Positions 10,111 to 21,572 of a stretch of DNA of 64,000 bases are shown here, one piece after another. Position numbers and translations under genes: made by a program. Source of the DNA: Macrostomum hystrix (lineage: Eukaryota > Platyhelminthes > Macrostomidae); contig CATNEN010000038.1 of the NCBI GenBank assembly GCA_950097015.1, forward strand, positions 8,132,001 through 8,196,000. The letters are read 5' to 3'. Every line of letters begins with the position of its first letter. The stretch's first letter is position 1. Below the pieces are notes generated by a model, which saw only the letters and a list, made by a program, of their open reading frames with translations, was not told the origin of the DNA and ran no database searches.

Positions 10111-13100
10111 TCAAAGCTTGGACTTTCGCGCGAAGAATTTGGCCACAGCGTTGAAGCAGTCCTCGGAGATCCAGCGCTCCTGCAGCCGGTTGCACTCGCG
10201 CACATTGGCCGCGTGCAACTCGGCTCTGATTGGCTCGCGCAGCAGCTGCTTGGCGTAGAGCAGCGTCTGAAAAATAGAAAATTCATTATAGCTTACTTGC
10301 AGTAGACCACGACTGACTTTTAATGCTTAAATAAGCATTTAAATCGAGTCCCACCCACCTGCTTGGGCAGGGCGGCGATCTCATCAACAGCGGCGCCAGC
10401 GTCGGCAGCGAAGGAGCTGTGGGGGAAGACTCGGCTGACCAGGCCGCAGGCCAGAGCCTCCTGGGCCGTGATTTTCTTGTTGAACATAATCAACGAAGCG
10501 GCGGCTGGCAGGCCCATAATGCGTGGGAAGGTGTAGGACGAGCAGCCCTCCGGGGTCTGGCCTAGCGATGAAAATGGCATATGGAAGGTGGCCGCGTCCG
10601 ATGCGAACACCTGCGGGCCGGGATTGTGATGCACTTTAGCTATGCACTTCAGCTGTTTTGCTTTCTCGGCTCCGCGGTGGCAACCGGTTTCCAACTTTTC
10701 TGGCTCTCTAAGATTGATTTATCACTCAGCCTCAAACCACCATCTCTAACCCCAAGCGATGATTGGCTGAAGATCCGTTCTGCCTCTATCTCTCACTCAG
10801 GCACTAGCCCACGCCCTCTAACCCCAAGCGCTGATTGGCTGAAGATCCGTTCTGCCTCTATCTCTCACTCAGGCACTAGCCCACCCCCTCCAACCCCAAG
10901 CGCTGATTGGCTGAAGATCCGTTCTGTCTCTATCTCTCACTCAGCCACTAGCCCACCCCATCCAGTATCAGTGATGACACAAAACAAAGAAATGACGCAC
11001 ATCGTAGGGCATACCCGACAGGCCACATCACAGATATGACACTCCAAAAATATACATCTGACCAGAATATTTCGAAATATGACACAAAAAAGTTTTGCAA
11101 AGAAACTGTAAATTTTGCATTACAAGCTACTACTAGAAGAAATGTGAAAATAATTCGGTCGCAGCTCCAAAGGGTTTTAAATAAATCGTATTCGACACAA
11201 GTCCAGCTATTTCAGTCATATATATATATATTATTATTATTATTTACTTTATTTTAAAATTTTAGAATTATATTTCACGTGCATACGAATTTTAGTTATA
11301 ATTAATAAGTTTCAAATAATATATTATATTTACATGCTTCACATGTTAGAAAATAGTTTTAATAGCATGTTGAAATAGTGCAAAAGCGCAGAAAATGTGC
11401 AACAGAGAAAAAACCGCGCAGCACAGGTGTTGGCACCGCTGCTATGCACTAAATTGAGCTTGCCTCTTCTGCTTTGGATCACCCTGCTAGAACTGTCTAG
11501 TAGATCTGGCTAGAACTAGTAGATCAGCGCCACCCTACTAGAACTGTCTTCCTATAATCACCCTGCTAGAACTGTCTTCCTATAATCACCCTGCTAGAAC
11601 TGTCTTCCTATAATCACCCTGCTAGAACTGTCTTCCTATAATCACCCTGCTAGAACTGTCTTCCTATAATCACCCTGCTAGAACTGTCTTCCTATAATCA
11701 CCCTGCTAGAACTGTCTTCCTATAATCACCCTGCTAGAACTGTCTTCCTATAATCACCCTGCTAGAACTGTCTTCCTATAATCACCCTGCTAGAACTGTC
11801 TTCCTATAATCACCCTGCTAGAACTGTCTTCCTATAATCACCCTGCTAGAACTGTCTTCCTATAATCACCCTGCTAGAACTGTCTTCCTATAGTCACCCT
11901 CTTTGAATCGATCTAGAATCTGCTGCGTTCGTTTTTTGGCCTAATCAATCAAGAAAGTTACACAGAGTACAGAAATCTGTCAATACGGTTTTCAGCACTC
12001 ATTTTTGCAGCAGCTGCCATTCGCTCGAAGGCTTTTCTCAGCTTTTGTGATGCGCCTCGTGGTGCTGCCATTGAATTTTCCACGAACCGCCACTGGTGCA
12101 ACCACGCACTTGACGGTCAGCGCCAGCGACGCCAGAGGAGCCCGCAGCCGACTCCGCGGGTAGATCAGAGCCAGCGACGCCAGAGGAGCCCGCAGCCGAC
12201 TCCGCGGGCAGATCAGCGCCAGCGTCGTCAGAGGAGCCCGCAGCCGACTCCGCGGGCAGATCAGCGCCAGCGACGCCAGAGGAGCCCGCAGCCGACTCCG
12301 CGGGTAGATCAGAGCCAGCGACGCCAGAGGAGCCCGCAGCCGACTCCGCGGGCAGATCAGCGCCAGCGACGTCAGAGGAGCCCGCAGCCGACTTCGCGGG
12401 CAGATCAGCGCCAGCGACGTCAGAGGAGCCCGCAGCCGACTCCGCGAGCAGATCAGCGCCAGCGACGCACTCCTTCGGTGTGGTTTTGATGATCTGCCAT
12501 CAAGCGCTGATCTTCCGCCGTGGCGTTTTCCAGGCCCATCGTTTCCAGCCACTCGCGGAATTTAGAAACAGTGACATTGTGCAGCAGCGGTGAGTACCGT
12601 TTTCTATACTGGTAAAATAGGCGGTCGAATGAGCCGTACGGGAATACAAACGCCTGAGCGTTATCGCTCAGGCTCTCCTCAAATCGTTGCGCCAGGACCT
12701 GCATCACCAGGTCTGCGCACGGTGTTACACTTGCCCACGCTGAGCCGTGGCCCTCAATAGACTTGTGCTCTTTAACTTTAAGAGGCTCATTCGGCGACTT
12801 CAGCCACCGGCGTGCGTCCGAAATTTTGCAGGCGGAGGCCACGCCCTGCCGGTTGGCGTTTCCATCGATGAAACAAATGCATATCCCGATGGCCAGGAAT
12901 GTCACCGTCCTGTGTCAATGTTGAGGCCAAGACTTTTTAATCTCATGATTAAGTGCCATTTCAAAGATTATAAGAACTCACCAGTCTTTTGTGCGCCTAG
13001 CCTCCTCCAGTACGGTGGTCTTCATGTCGAAGACGGCCTTAATTTGGTCGCCGGTCAGGAGCTCTTCTTCTTTCTGGTCCATCAGGTCCGCGTAATATTT

Positions 13101-16100
13101 TGCCTTGGCACCCATGGAACTAGCAGTCCAATTTTTTGTCGCCTGCCTGTACGATGTTAGGTGCTGCAGCAGCCCATCATCAATCACTTGTTGATAGCGT
13201 CGGGTGACCATCATAAAGTTGCCGACTTTTTCCAGCGCAGAGACGCTCTGCTTGAGCATCGAGTATGAAAGGTTATCCAAATACGCGCTGATTCGGTCGC
13301 GCTGGTCTTCGATGACCAGTGAGTTAAATGAGTTGATGTCAAGTGAGCGCATCAGCCGCTTCAGGTAGCACCGAATTTCGCGTACCGTTGCCGGCTTCTT
13401 GCGCCCACCGAGAGAGCTGGCCAAGAACGCACAGAGTGCCTCAACGTCGTCTGTCGACGGGTGCCACGGCTGGTCTAGCCGGCACTCTGCTTCTGGCCTC
13501 AGCCAGCTTCTGCTCCTTTGCAGCTCTTGCTGCGTCTGGGTGGCTGTTGCGTGTGTGGCTCGCCAGCAAATTTCTGTCGTTGCGCCACTCGCCGCAGATG
13601 ACGCACTGTACCGCCTTCTCTGCCATTGGGCCGGCAGTCGGCTGATGCGTGTTGAGCTTCACAGAAGCACGCAGAATCTGGAGGGCTCTTTTGTGTAGAA
13701 AAAATGCAGGAACCCCATCCGGGACTCTTTGATTGGCATGCAGTCACAGAATAGGCAAATGTACTCCTGCCCGGCACGCGACTTGGGCTGCTGAGCTGCG
13801 GCGAGCGGCTGCTGAGCTGGTAGAGTACAGGTAGACTGCCCTGTATGGTAGAGACAGGGCAGTATGGTAGAGACAGGGCAGTATGGTAGAGACAAGGCAG
13901 TATGTTAGAGACAGGGCAGTATGGTAGAGACAGGGCAGTATGGTAGAGACAGGGCAGTATGTTAGAGACAGGGCAGTATGGTAGAGACAGGGCAGTATGT
14001 TAGAGACAGGGCAGTATGGTAGAGACAGGGCAGTATGGTAGAGACAGGGCAGTATGGTAGAGACAGGGCAGTATGGTAGAGACAGGGCAGTATGTTAGAG
14101 ACAGGGCAGTATGGTAGAGACAGGGCAGTATGGTAGAGACAGGGCAGTATGGTAGAGACAGGGCAGTTATTAGTAAAAATATGCTCTTCACTTTCACTTA
14201 CCATTAACTGGAATCGATCAGACGCGTCGAGCTCTTTCTCAAACGACTTTTGCCACTTAGCGACGTCATAGCATTTGCCTTTGCGGCTTATCAGCTGTTT
14301 TATGAACTCCAATTGTTTGGAAATTTGAATTAATTTATTGAAAAAAAAAGAAATTAATTGAGAATAAGAAATCTGGCTTTTGAAAGGCCAGCTGAAGTCC
14401 CATTTTATATGAGGTGGCAGTTTGACATCAACAATGTCAACATCTGCGCCGCCATTAACACCGCAGCGGAAAGCACGCTGCCACTCGTGCGACTCCCGCA
14501 GCGCTCGCAACCAGTGTGGATGAGCGACCCAGCAATCAGAGAGGCCAAAGAGCGATTGCAACGACTAAGGAGGAGCAGGCGCGCTACAGACGAGGCAGAA
14601 AATGCTCTTGCCACTGTCTACAAAGAGCAGCAGCTGGCTGCGGTGGGCGAGGCCATCCGTGCTGTCACATCCGCCGCCCTGGACAGGAAGAGCGGCACAG
14701 TCTGGAATGCCCAAGTAGCCGGGCACAAACAAGATCGAAGAACACCGAGGCATCTCCTTAATGTCCTGCGCCGCCAAGCTGTATAACAAGTTGCTACTGA
14801 TGCGCTTGCAGCCTGTGCTGGACCCGTAACTGCGGCATGAGCAGAATGGGTTCCGGCCACGACGCGGCACTGCCACACAAATTCTGGCGCTCCGGAGAAT
14901 CATCGAGGAATCGCGTATTCGCCAGTTGGACCTTTTCTGTCTGTTTGTTGACTTCCTGAAAGCTTTCGACTCAGTGGCTCGAGGCGCGATATCACTGGTT
15001 CTCCGAGCCTACAATATACCAGAAAAGCTGATCGCAGCAGTGATGGCGCTCTATTAAGACACGCTCGCCGCTGTGGTCACACCTGACGGCCTGTCTGACC
15101 CATTCACAACATCATCTGGAGTCCTGCAGGGAGACAACCTCGCTCCTTTCCTGTTCATCCTCATCCTGGACTGGGTGCTGCGGATAGGTCTACCGGACAA
15201 CTCAGACGGCTACATCCTATGCAGGCGAACAAGCAGCCGGCACCCAGAGAAGCGACTGGCAGTCCTAGGCTACGCCGACGACATGGCCCTGTTAGCCTCC
15301 ACCGCTGAAGGTGCCCAACGCCTGCGTGACGGCCTCGCTGCTGCCGCTGCAAGGGTTGGCCTCAAAACCAACGCCAAGAAGACGGAGGTCCTCACTGTGC
15401 CTGCTGACCTGCCAGCTGACACCCGTCTTCCCAGCATGGACAGCTCGACGGCAACATCCCTACCCAGGTGTGAGCAGTTCCGGTATCTTGGCGGTCTTGT
15501 GCCCAGTGTCCAAGAGGATTTGCGACGTCGCAGAGGGCTCGCCTGGGCGGCTTTCCGCTCGGCAGACTGTGCGGCCAGACGTGTTTTTTGACAATGCCCC
15601 CCTTTTCAGGCCACTTGTGGTCGGTGAACATTGTACTTATTGTATTGTATTGTATTGACATCAACAAGTAATGTTCACTCTAATTTTCATTGGCTCGGAA
15701 TGGGGTGGTTAAAATATTTCACGTTCATGGAACGTGTCAAATCCATTATGCTTTTAGACTCAAAGGGGTGGACTGTCTCATTTCAGTAGTGACTCATTTT
15801 GGCACCAATTTACTTTGATTCAAAATGAAACATGCGCATCAACGAGTATGAAACATAGATTAGGTACAATGTGCCTCACTCACATTCACAGCCTCATTCA
15901 CTGCGTCATTTGCATTCGCAGCCTCATTCACTGCCTCATTCACAGCCAGTTAGTTCTGCATTTTCAATTCATTGAGTAGCCCTGTGAGATCCACTGCTGT
16001 CAATATACAGTGAACAGTGAATAACAAAGATATGACACACAATGGGAGGGATATACTGTTATTAAAAATGACACAGACATGCTGCAAATCTTAAGCGCTG

Positions 16101-18303
16101 TGAAATCATTCACAGCTTAATATTCGGCCTCATTCACACCCACAGCCTCATTCACAGCTTGATTCACATTCACAGCTTCATTTACAACCTTATTCACACT
16201 CACAGCTTCATTCACAGCCTCACTCACATTCACAATCTCACTCACATTTACATTCATGGCCTCATTCGCAGCCTTACATGTATATACAGCTTTTTCACAT
16301 CTTTACCCACACTTTTAGTGTGTTAATATTTAGATTTTAAGATACTATTGATTTTAAAATTGTTGTTAGTATTGTATATTTTAAAAGATAGGTACCAAGA
16401 CTATTGGTAGTAGTTTTTAGATTTTCTTCTTCTTTTTGCGGTTAGAACTTAAATTCTGTCTTTGTTTTTGCATTGCTTAAATATACACAATTTTTTACTT
16501 CAGTTTTTGCACAAGCTTGGATCTTGGTTATTACGTCATTTCTCTTTTTGGCGTCACACCAACCCCCCTCCAACCCCAAGCGCTGATTGGTTGAAGATCC
16601 GTTCTGCCTTTACTCGTATCTCTCACTCAGCCACTAGCCCACCCCCTCCAACCCCAAGCGCTGATTGGCTAGAGTATCTATAGCTTGTTAAAGAAAAGCT
16701 TTCTATCCTCCAGAACCTGATCGTAGAGCCCGAGCGTTGACACGGAGATGCCCACAGCCGGGCCGTTGACCAGTGCGATCAGCGGCTTTGGAAAGTCGAT
16801 GAATGCGGCAACGAACCGTCGCAGCAGGGCGTTGCCATTGGCTGACATTTGCTCGATGGTGACGCCCGGCTTCAGATTGGTGAAGCTGGACAGATCGTTT
16901 CCTGAGCTAAAATACTCGCCGGCTCCCGTAACCACCATGGCTTTGATCTTGTCATCTGCCGCCGCCTGCTCCATGGCGCGGGCCCATTCCTCGTACAGGT
17001 CAGTAGAGATGGCGTTCCGCTTGGCCGGCTTGTTCAGCGTGAACCAGAGCACCCCGCTGTCTGATATCGACACCAGGGCCTCCTGCAACATTTATATGCG
17101 CAGTATGTATATAAGAGGTACAGCGAGTACCTTCACTTATTATTTAAAAATTCACTTCAGTTCAAACATGGCTTGACATCAATAGCCTCATCTAATTTAA
17201 CAAATAGCGTGTTTGCGTGCCTACTGTGAGTAGAATAACAATTATCCTGAAAGCTACAAAGTGACTATTTTTAAACCAGTCTTCCCCATTGATTAATGGA
17301 ATATTAATTTTTTTGCAAAGAATAAGAAAATATTATAATATTTCAATGTAATCTACATTATGTAAAAGAAGCAAAAATCGATAAAAAATTCTCATCATCA
17401 ATTTAAACGATATGTTTTTATTTACTTTAACTTGTTTTGCTACTTAGATACTCAATTAATTCAACTTGTCACCTTTAGGTAAAAATCGTCACTTTTCTAA
17501 TAAAAATCTTCATTCTTCAGGCATTTCAATATTTTTTAATTAACTACTAACTAATTTATAGTACAACTAATGCAGAAATCAAACGGTTGTTTGAAAGACA
17601 ATAAAAAGCTAAAATTTGTAAAGCCGAAACAAGACATGGCCAGATACACAGCCAGTCACACAATCGCGTGTCTATAAGCTGTGAACGAGCTTGTACAGCT
17701 GTCCGTGGACGAGGAGGGTCCCAAATATTCCCCCGTTGATACTCATTCAACTGATTTAATTAGTCTTATTAAGACAAGAGCTCAAGCAATTAATTTGGGG
17801 ATTGTTTAATACACGAGATGACAACCTTGAGAATGCCAATCAGCATCAAATCGGCTACTTTGTCATGAACCGTCCAGCTGTAGCTAATGTACCTTATAAT
17901 CGCCAGCTGTGGAGCTGCTGGCAGCGGTAGCTGCGGGCGCCTCGTCGGCGTTCAGCTTGCCACCGAGTGATACAACCAGGTCGACATACTGCTGCATCGC
18001 CTGCTCCTTGCTCAGTCCACCCAGACCATTCCAGGCGTCCCATTTGGCACGGCCGACAAAGTCGGTGAAGCCGGGCTTCGGCTTGCTGCAGGCGCCCTCT
18101 GTGGCCTGCTTGTACAGTCCGTAGATCTTCAGCTTAGTCGCATTGCCCGGATCATCTGTTAGGCGCTGCAGAGCAGCCTGGGCCAGGCTAAACTTCTCAG
18201 GTAGTGAGCCGGTGGACACGCAGCGAATGCTGTTGGTTTGCACAATGGTGGCCAATCTAAGCAGGGTGCGACTGGTCACTGAGCCCAGACGGTGAAATGC
18301 CAT
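10111..18303 (-). CDS. ECI2: Enoyl-CoA delta isomerase 2 with acyl-CoA-binding domain
   Basis: Four minus-strand exons, all phase 0: 18303-17893, 17082-16717, 10610-10359 and 10266-10111, giving 394 aa. Residues 1-30 ([18 protein letters not shown]...) look like a mitochondrial presequence. Residues about 36-120 are an acyl-CoA-binding domain ([29 protein letters not shown]). From about 140 is the crotonase fold: oxyanion-hole loops SSGNDL and NGPAVGI, and the family's catalytic Glu in [13 protein letters not shown] (about residue 280). The C-terminus is ARKSKL, a peroxisomal PTS1. The enzyme shifts 3-enoyl-CoA double bonds to the 2-trans form for beta-oxidation; both signals imply mitochondrial and peroxisomal pools. 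A 3' splice site (CTATTAAAG) lies directly before the ATG. Intron 2 is about 6.1 kb and full of repeats. Confidence 0.93.
10735..10970. repeat. 72-bp minisatellite, about 3.3 copies, in ECI2 intron 2
   Basis: Units contain CCAAGCGCTGATTGGCTGAAG and TCTCTCACTCAG; GATTGG recurs at 10761, 10833 and 10905. The same sequence recurs at 16557-16680 at the other edge of the intron. Confidence 0.9.
10971..11529. other. ECI2 intron sequence, AT-rich
   Basis: Includes a (TTA)n/(TAT)n run near 11220-11260. No gene is seen. Confidence 0.5.
11530..11905. repeat. 28-bp minisatellite, about 13 copies
   Basis: The unit contains CACCCTGCTAGAACTGTCTT followed by CCTATAAT, nearly invariant between copies, in ECI2 intron 2. 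Confidence 0.97.
12112..12478. repeat. 48-bp GC-rich minisatellite, about 7.5 copies
   Basis: The unit contains GAGGAGCCCGCAGCCGACTC and GCCAGCGACG. Because 48 is a multiple of three, it gives 16-residue repeats in two minus-strand frames ([15 protein letters not shown] or [16 protein letters not shown]). It abuts the 3' end of the recombinase-like ORF, exactly where that ORF stops. I do not treat the repeat ORF at 11992-12552 as a gene. Confidence 0.93.
12460..13662 (-). CDS. Zinc-finger plus tyrosine-recombinase-like protein (Crypton-like), probably decayed
   Basis: Nested in ECI2 intron 2 on the same strand. 13662-13441 encodes a C2H2-like finger ([22 protein letters not shown]). After an unexplained frame change near 13450, about 13448-12982 encodes a helical region ([14 protein letters not shown]...). 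A 72-bp intron (12981-12910, GTGAGT...ACAG) joins it in frame to 12909-12453. That last part keeps a tyrosine-recombinase order: an Arg in ANRQGV, Lys in KVKEHKS, a second Arg in [10 protein letters not shown], and His in LMADHQNHT. The expected tyrosine position reads Trp (GVRRWR, stop), at the point where the 48-bp array begins. Cryptons are DNA transposons with such recombinases. The alternative is an unrelated helical protein. Frame break and missing Tyr suggest a dead copy. Confidence 0.5.
13836..14168. repeat. 19-bp minisatellite, about 17 copies
   Basis: The unit is GGTAGAGACAGGGCAGTAT with a GTTAGAG variant in some copies. It lies just upstream (on the minus strand) of the recombinase-like ORF. 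Confidence 0.97.
14434..15654 (+). pseudogene. Non-LTR retrotransposon (LINE) reverse transcriptase, 5'-truncated and broken
   Basis: Reverse-transcriptase blocks appear in order: [53 protein letters not shown] (the catalytic YxDD) and [11 protein letters not shown] followed by [10 protein letters not shown]. In-frame stops interrupt it near 14827 and 15056, and the endonuclease is missing. It ends after the YLGG block with a (TATTG)n tail at about 15640-15656, a typical LINE 3' tail. ACATCAACAA occurs just after the tail and again at about 14424-14433, so it may be the target-site duplication. The upstream frame (from 14358) reads on without a break, so the left boundary is tentative. Confidence 0.85.
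15880..16285. repeat. Degenerate CATTCACAG-type tandem repeat
   Basis: CCTCATTCACAGC and ACTCACATTCACAGC variants recur many times over 400 bp with irregular spacing, in ECI2 intron 2. Confidence 0.75.
16557..16680. repeat. Second block of the 72-bp minisatellite
   Basis: About 1.6 copies (period 80 here because of a short insertion) of the same unit as 10735-10970, ending about 36 bp beyond the exon 2 donor of ECI2. Confidence 0.88.
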
Positions 18304-20404
18304 TCTTTAATAGGAGAAATTAAAAAAAGCTGGAAATCATTGAATCACTAAATTACTAAAAATATACCAAGGCATTTACCCATGCAAATTTATACATAGT
18401 TACTCAAGTAGTCTACCTAATAGCTGCAAATTTTTTCCATAGTAACTAAAAGTTCATGACAAAAAAAGTTTGGATTATATTTGTTCTTATATCCATTTGA
18501 GGCAACTACTTTTTTATGTTAGCTAGCTAAAGCTAGATTATATTTATTCTATACAGATATTTTCCTATTTTTTTGTTTGGCAGTAACAAGGTACAAGCGG
18601 GTTTTTTAAACACCAAAAATCTGTAGCTAGCTATATAAAAATATACCAATGACTATATAGTAAAACCATAATCATGTATAGTTAGCCATATATAATTACA
18701 TATAGCCATATATATCTAGACAATAGTTAACCATATGCTAGGCCCAAACATTAGAGGTTAGATAGGATCCCAATACCAACATCTAAAGATCTAAAGGAAA
18801 ATTAAATTACTGAGGGATTAGGATCACAGATCCTGAACATTTTGTCACACTTATGTGTTATCCCCTTACCACTTTAAAAGTAGGACTATTAATCAAAATA
18901 ATAAGTATTTTGATTAAAATATTGTAGAACTAGAGCATAGAGATTACTAATATATATATATTGTTTTAACCTTTGCTTGTTGTGTGTTCTGTCATTACTT
19001 TTTGTTGTAGTAGTGTTAAATATTATTTGTATTTGTACTCGTAGTATTCGTATTTTGTATTCTCAACAAAAATCATGGCAAGTTTAAAAAAGTGTCATTG
19101 TATTTGTATTTATAGTAGGCCTATACATACAAATACAAACATAACTAATAATGTTTGTAACTAACATAAGATATAACATATGAGGCAGTGAATAATTAGT
19201 TATTTTTGTAATAATACTTATTTTGTATTTCGTATTGGTGCGAATGCATGCAGTATACCAAACTAATGCATATTATAATGCATTATATGTTGCATTGTAT
19301 TATCTGTTAGGGTTTCACTCAGATCACACTATGCATATTGAATATCATAATGTACAATGTAGAATAATGTGCAGTTGATGATAAGTATAATAAATGCTAA
19401 ATCATGGCGGCAAACTCTTAGTGGCTATGCTGTATAGTGTGCCTCCTAAGCTGAGAGCTTGGGCTAAATGGAGTTGTGAGTGAAAGGCTAAAATTCTAGA
19501 GTTGGGTTCCACCTACATTCTTTTTACATTTTTCTTATTTGAATTCCTGCCACTTTTCTTCCCCACGCACTAGTTACTTTTTGTAATATTCACGCAATAC
19601 TATTTGTTTGTTATTTGCAATCAAGCATGACACGCACCCACCCCAATTTTGGTGTATAAATACAGAGAAAATTAAACTGTAGAAAGACTACTGGTACAAC
19701 CCTACAACCTGGAAGCAATTCCACTTTCTACTAACTTTCGCTGTTCTGCTCCAGAATTGTTTGCTACCAAATAAACTGAGTTCCTTAGTCATTTTCTAAT
19801 AGGAATAAACTGATAAATCCTTTAATCTTCCCAATCCTCTCCCAAGGACCACTCATCAGCCTTCTTCACCCAAATCCACCCTATTATATGACCCCTTTGA
19901 AACCCTAATATACCTACCTGAATCCCGCCTAAAGTCCACCTGAAGTCTACCCGAAGTCCACCTGTGGCTCCTTAAATATGCCCCTGAAGTCCCCCTGAAG
20001 TCCCAAAAAACTCTGCTGTAAATCCCCTAGCAAAACTGTACTAATCCCAGAACCCATAGAGGAAAAAAAGTGAGAGTGTGAATGACTTTCACCAGGCAAC
20101 TTTGATCCATCCTGATAAGCCCCACGGACTGTGTGCCCCAGATCAGTGACCTTAGCCCTTGTGCCAGCAGCAGTAAATTGCTCTCCCATTGTTAGTGTAA
20201 GGCGTGCATACTGTTTACTTCGCCTCCCTATGTGTCTGATCGCTCCAGCCAATCAGAGCCTTGCGCACGTGCTCAGCTATCAACTCTCACCTGCAGTACC
20301 CCCACCCCAAAATATCGATCCATCAAATATATAGTGTCACCCGCTGGGCAGGGCTCAGTTGAGCTTTACTTTCGGCTACTAACTAAAGCCTCTACAGTGG
20401 CATC
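18304..20404. other. Intergenic between ECI2 and the Gypsy fragment
   Basis: Strongly AT-rich with short (TA)n runs (around 18950 and elsewhere). At 19915-20005 there are degenerate CCACCTGAAGTC repeats. From about 20100 the base composition turns GC-rich, perhaps the left part of the Gypsy element. The AG just 5' of the ECI2 start is at 18305-18306. Confidence 0.5.
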
Positions 20405-21190
20405 GCAAGCAGTCATGTCTGTGCCCCTACACCTGCAGCCCAGAAACAGCAAATGCATCCGCTGCGGCGAGCCGGGCCACAGAACTTGCGAGGCGGCCCG
20501 CGGAAAGCTTGCCGGAGCTGCAACAAAGTTGGGCACCTAGCGAAGGCCTGTCTGTCGAAACCGTCCAGCTCGAGGAGGGTGCACACCATCACCGAGGAGC
20601 AGCAGCCCGTACAGCAGGGACCTGATGACAGTGACAGTAGCAGCGAGGTCTTCTGCCTCTCCCCTCTGAGAAAAAAACTGCCGCTCGTGAAAGCCGACAT
20701 CAACAGCCAAGCAGGTCTCAATGCCACAGACCTGCTTATTGACAGCGGCGCGAGCTGCAACCTGATGGACATCAGGACCTTCAAGGCCATCGAGGGCACA
20801 GCGGCCCAGCTTGGTGAGTCCCAAAAAATATTCCCGTTCGGCTCCAGCAAGCCGCTGACGACATTGGGCAAGGCCACCTTGCAAATGACTGTCTACGACG
20901 ATAGCGCCCGCATCAGCTACATCATTGTCAAGGAAAGCGGTACAACGATAATCGGCTGCCAGACCAGCGTGGAACTCGGCATTCTGCGCATCAGGCCAAG
21001 CCAACCGACGGTCTGCCAGCTGGCGGAAGCCAACAAGCTGCTAAAGTCTCTCAATACAGCCCTGGAGGCAGCAGCAGCCGAGGCAAACGATCGGACACTA
21101 CCAGAGCAGGAGTGCCTAGCTAATATCCTCCGGGCACATCGCCAACGATTTGAGGGCATCAGCTGTGCCAACAAGATCGACAAGAAGCTT
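20405..21190 (+). pseudogene. Gypsy-type LTR retrotransposon gag-pol fragment
   Basis: A first CCHC zinc knuckle (CIRCGEPGHRTC, 20457 onwards) is in one frame; the second (CRSCNKVGHLAKAC) and everything after it is one base over, so a frameshift separates them. Then comes a retropepsin with LLIDSGASCNLMD (catalytic DSGA) and its second half TTIIGCQTSVELGILR. The frame runs towards the reverse-transcriptase linker (RAHRQRFEGI) but stops in AT-rich unique DNA at about 21190, so RT, RNase H and integrase are absent. The element is GC-rich compared with its surroundings. LTRs were not identified. Confidence 0.82.
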
Positions 21191-21572
21191 CTTCGAAGCT
21201 TCTTCGAAGCTGCTAACTGTCAGTTCTTAGAACTCTTGACATTTAAAAAATTTTTTATTGTTTCTAACAACTGTTTTTGCTATCCCAAAAACAAGCATTT
21301 TAATTTTTTTAAGCTCTGTTTTAACATTAAATAATATTTTTTCTTTTTTTACAGAAAATGTTAAAAGCTTTTTGTCCTAAATTTTCGGACGACTCTCACT
21401 TATGATTTAACCGTTTTGTGACTTTGTCGTTTCGGAAATTTTTACGACAAAAAATTAGGTCTCCGTCAGCAGGACTCAGGTTTCTATTCAGGTTTTGTAA
21501 TCACCAGACTTTTTCGGTTGTGTCTAGTGTACAAGTCAGAAAGTTTGTTTATTGAATTTTAATTTTAATACA
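21191..21572. promoter_or_regulatory. MFSD5 upstream region
   Basis: AT-rich sequence between the Gypsy fragment and the MFSD5 start. It should hold the promoter, but no clear TATA box or initiator stands out. Confidence 0.3.

Noticed and set aside
11992-12552. 186-codon minus ORF of [15 protein letters not shown] repeats
   Set aside because: It is one frame of the 48-bp minisatellite and ends in unrelated sequence; no start context or domain.
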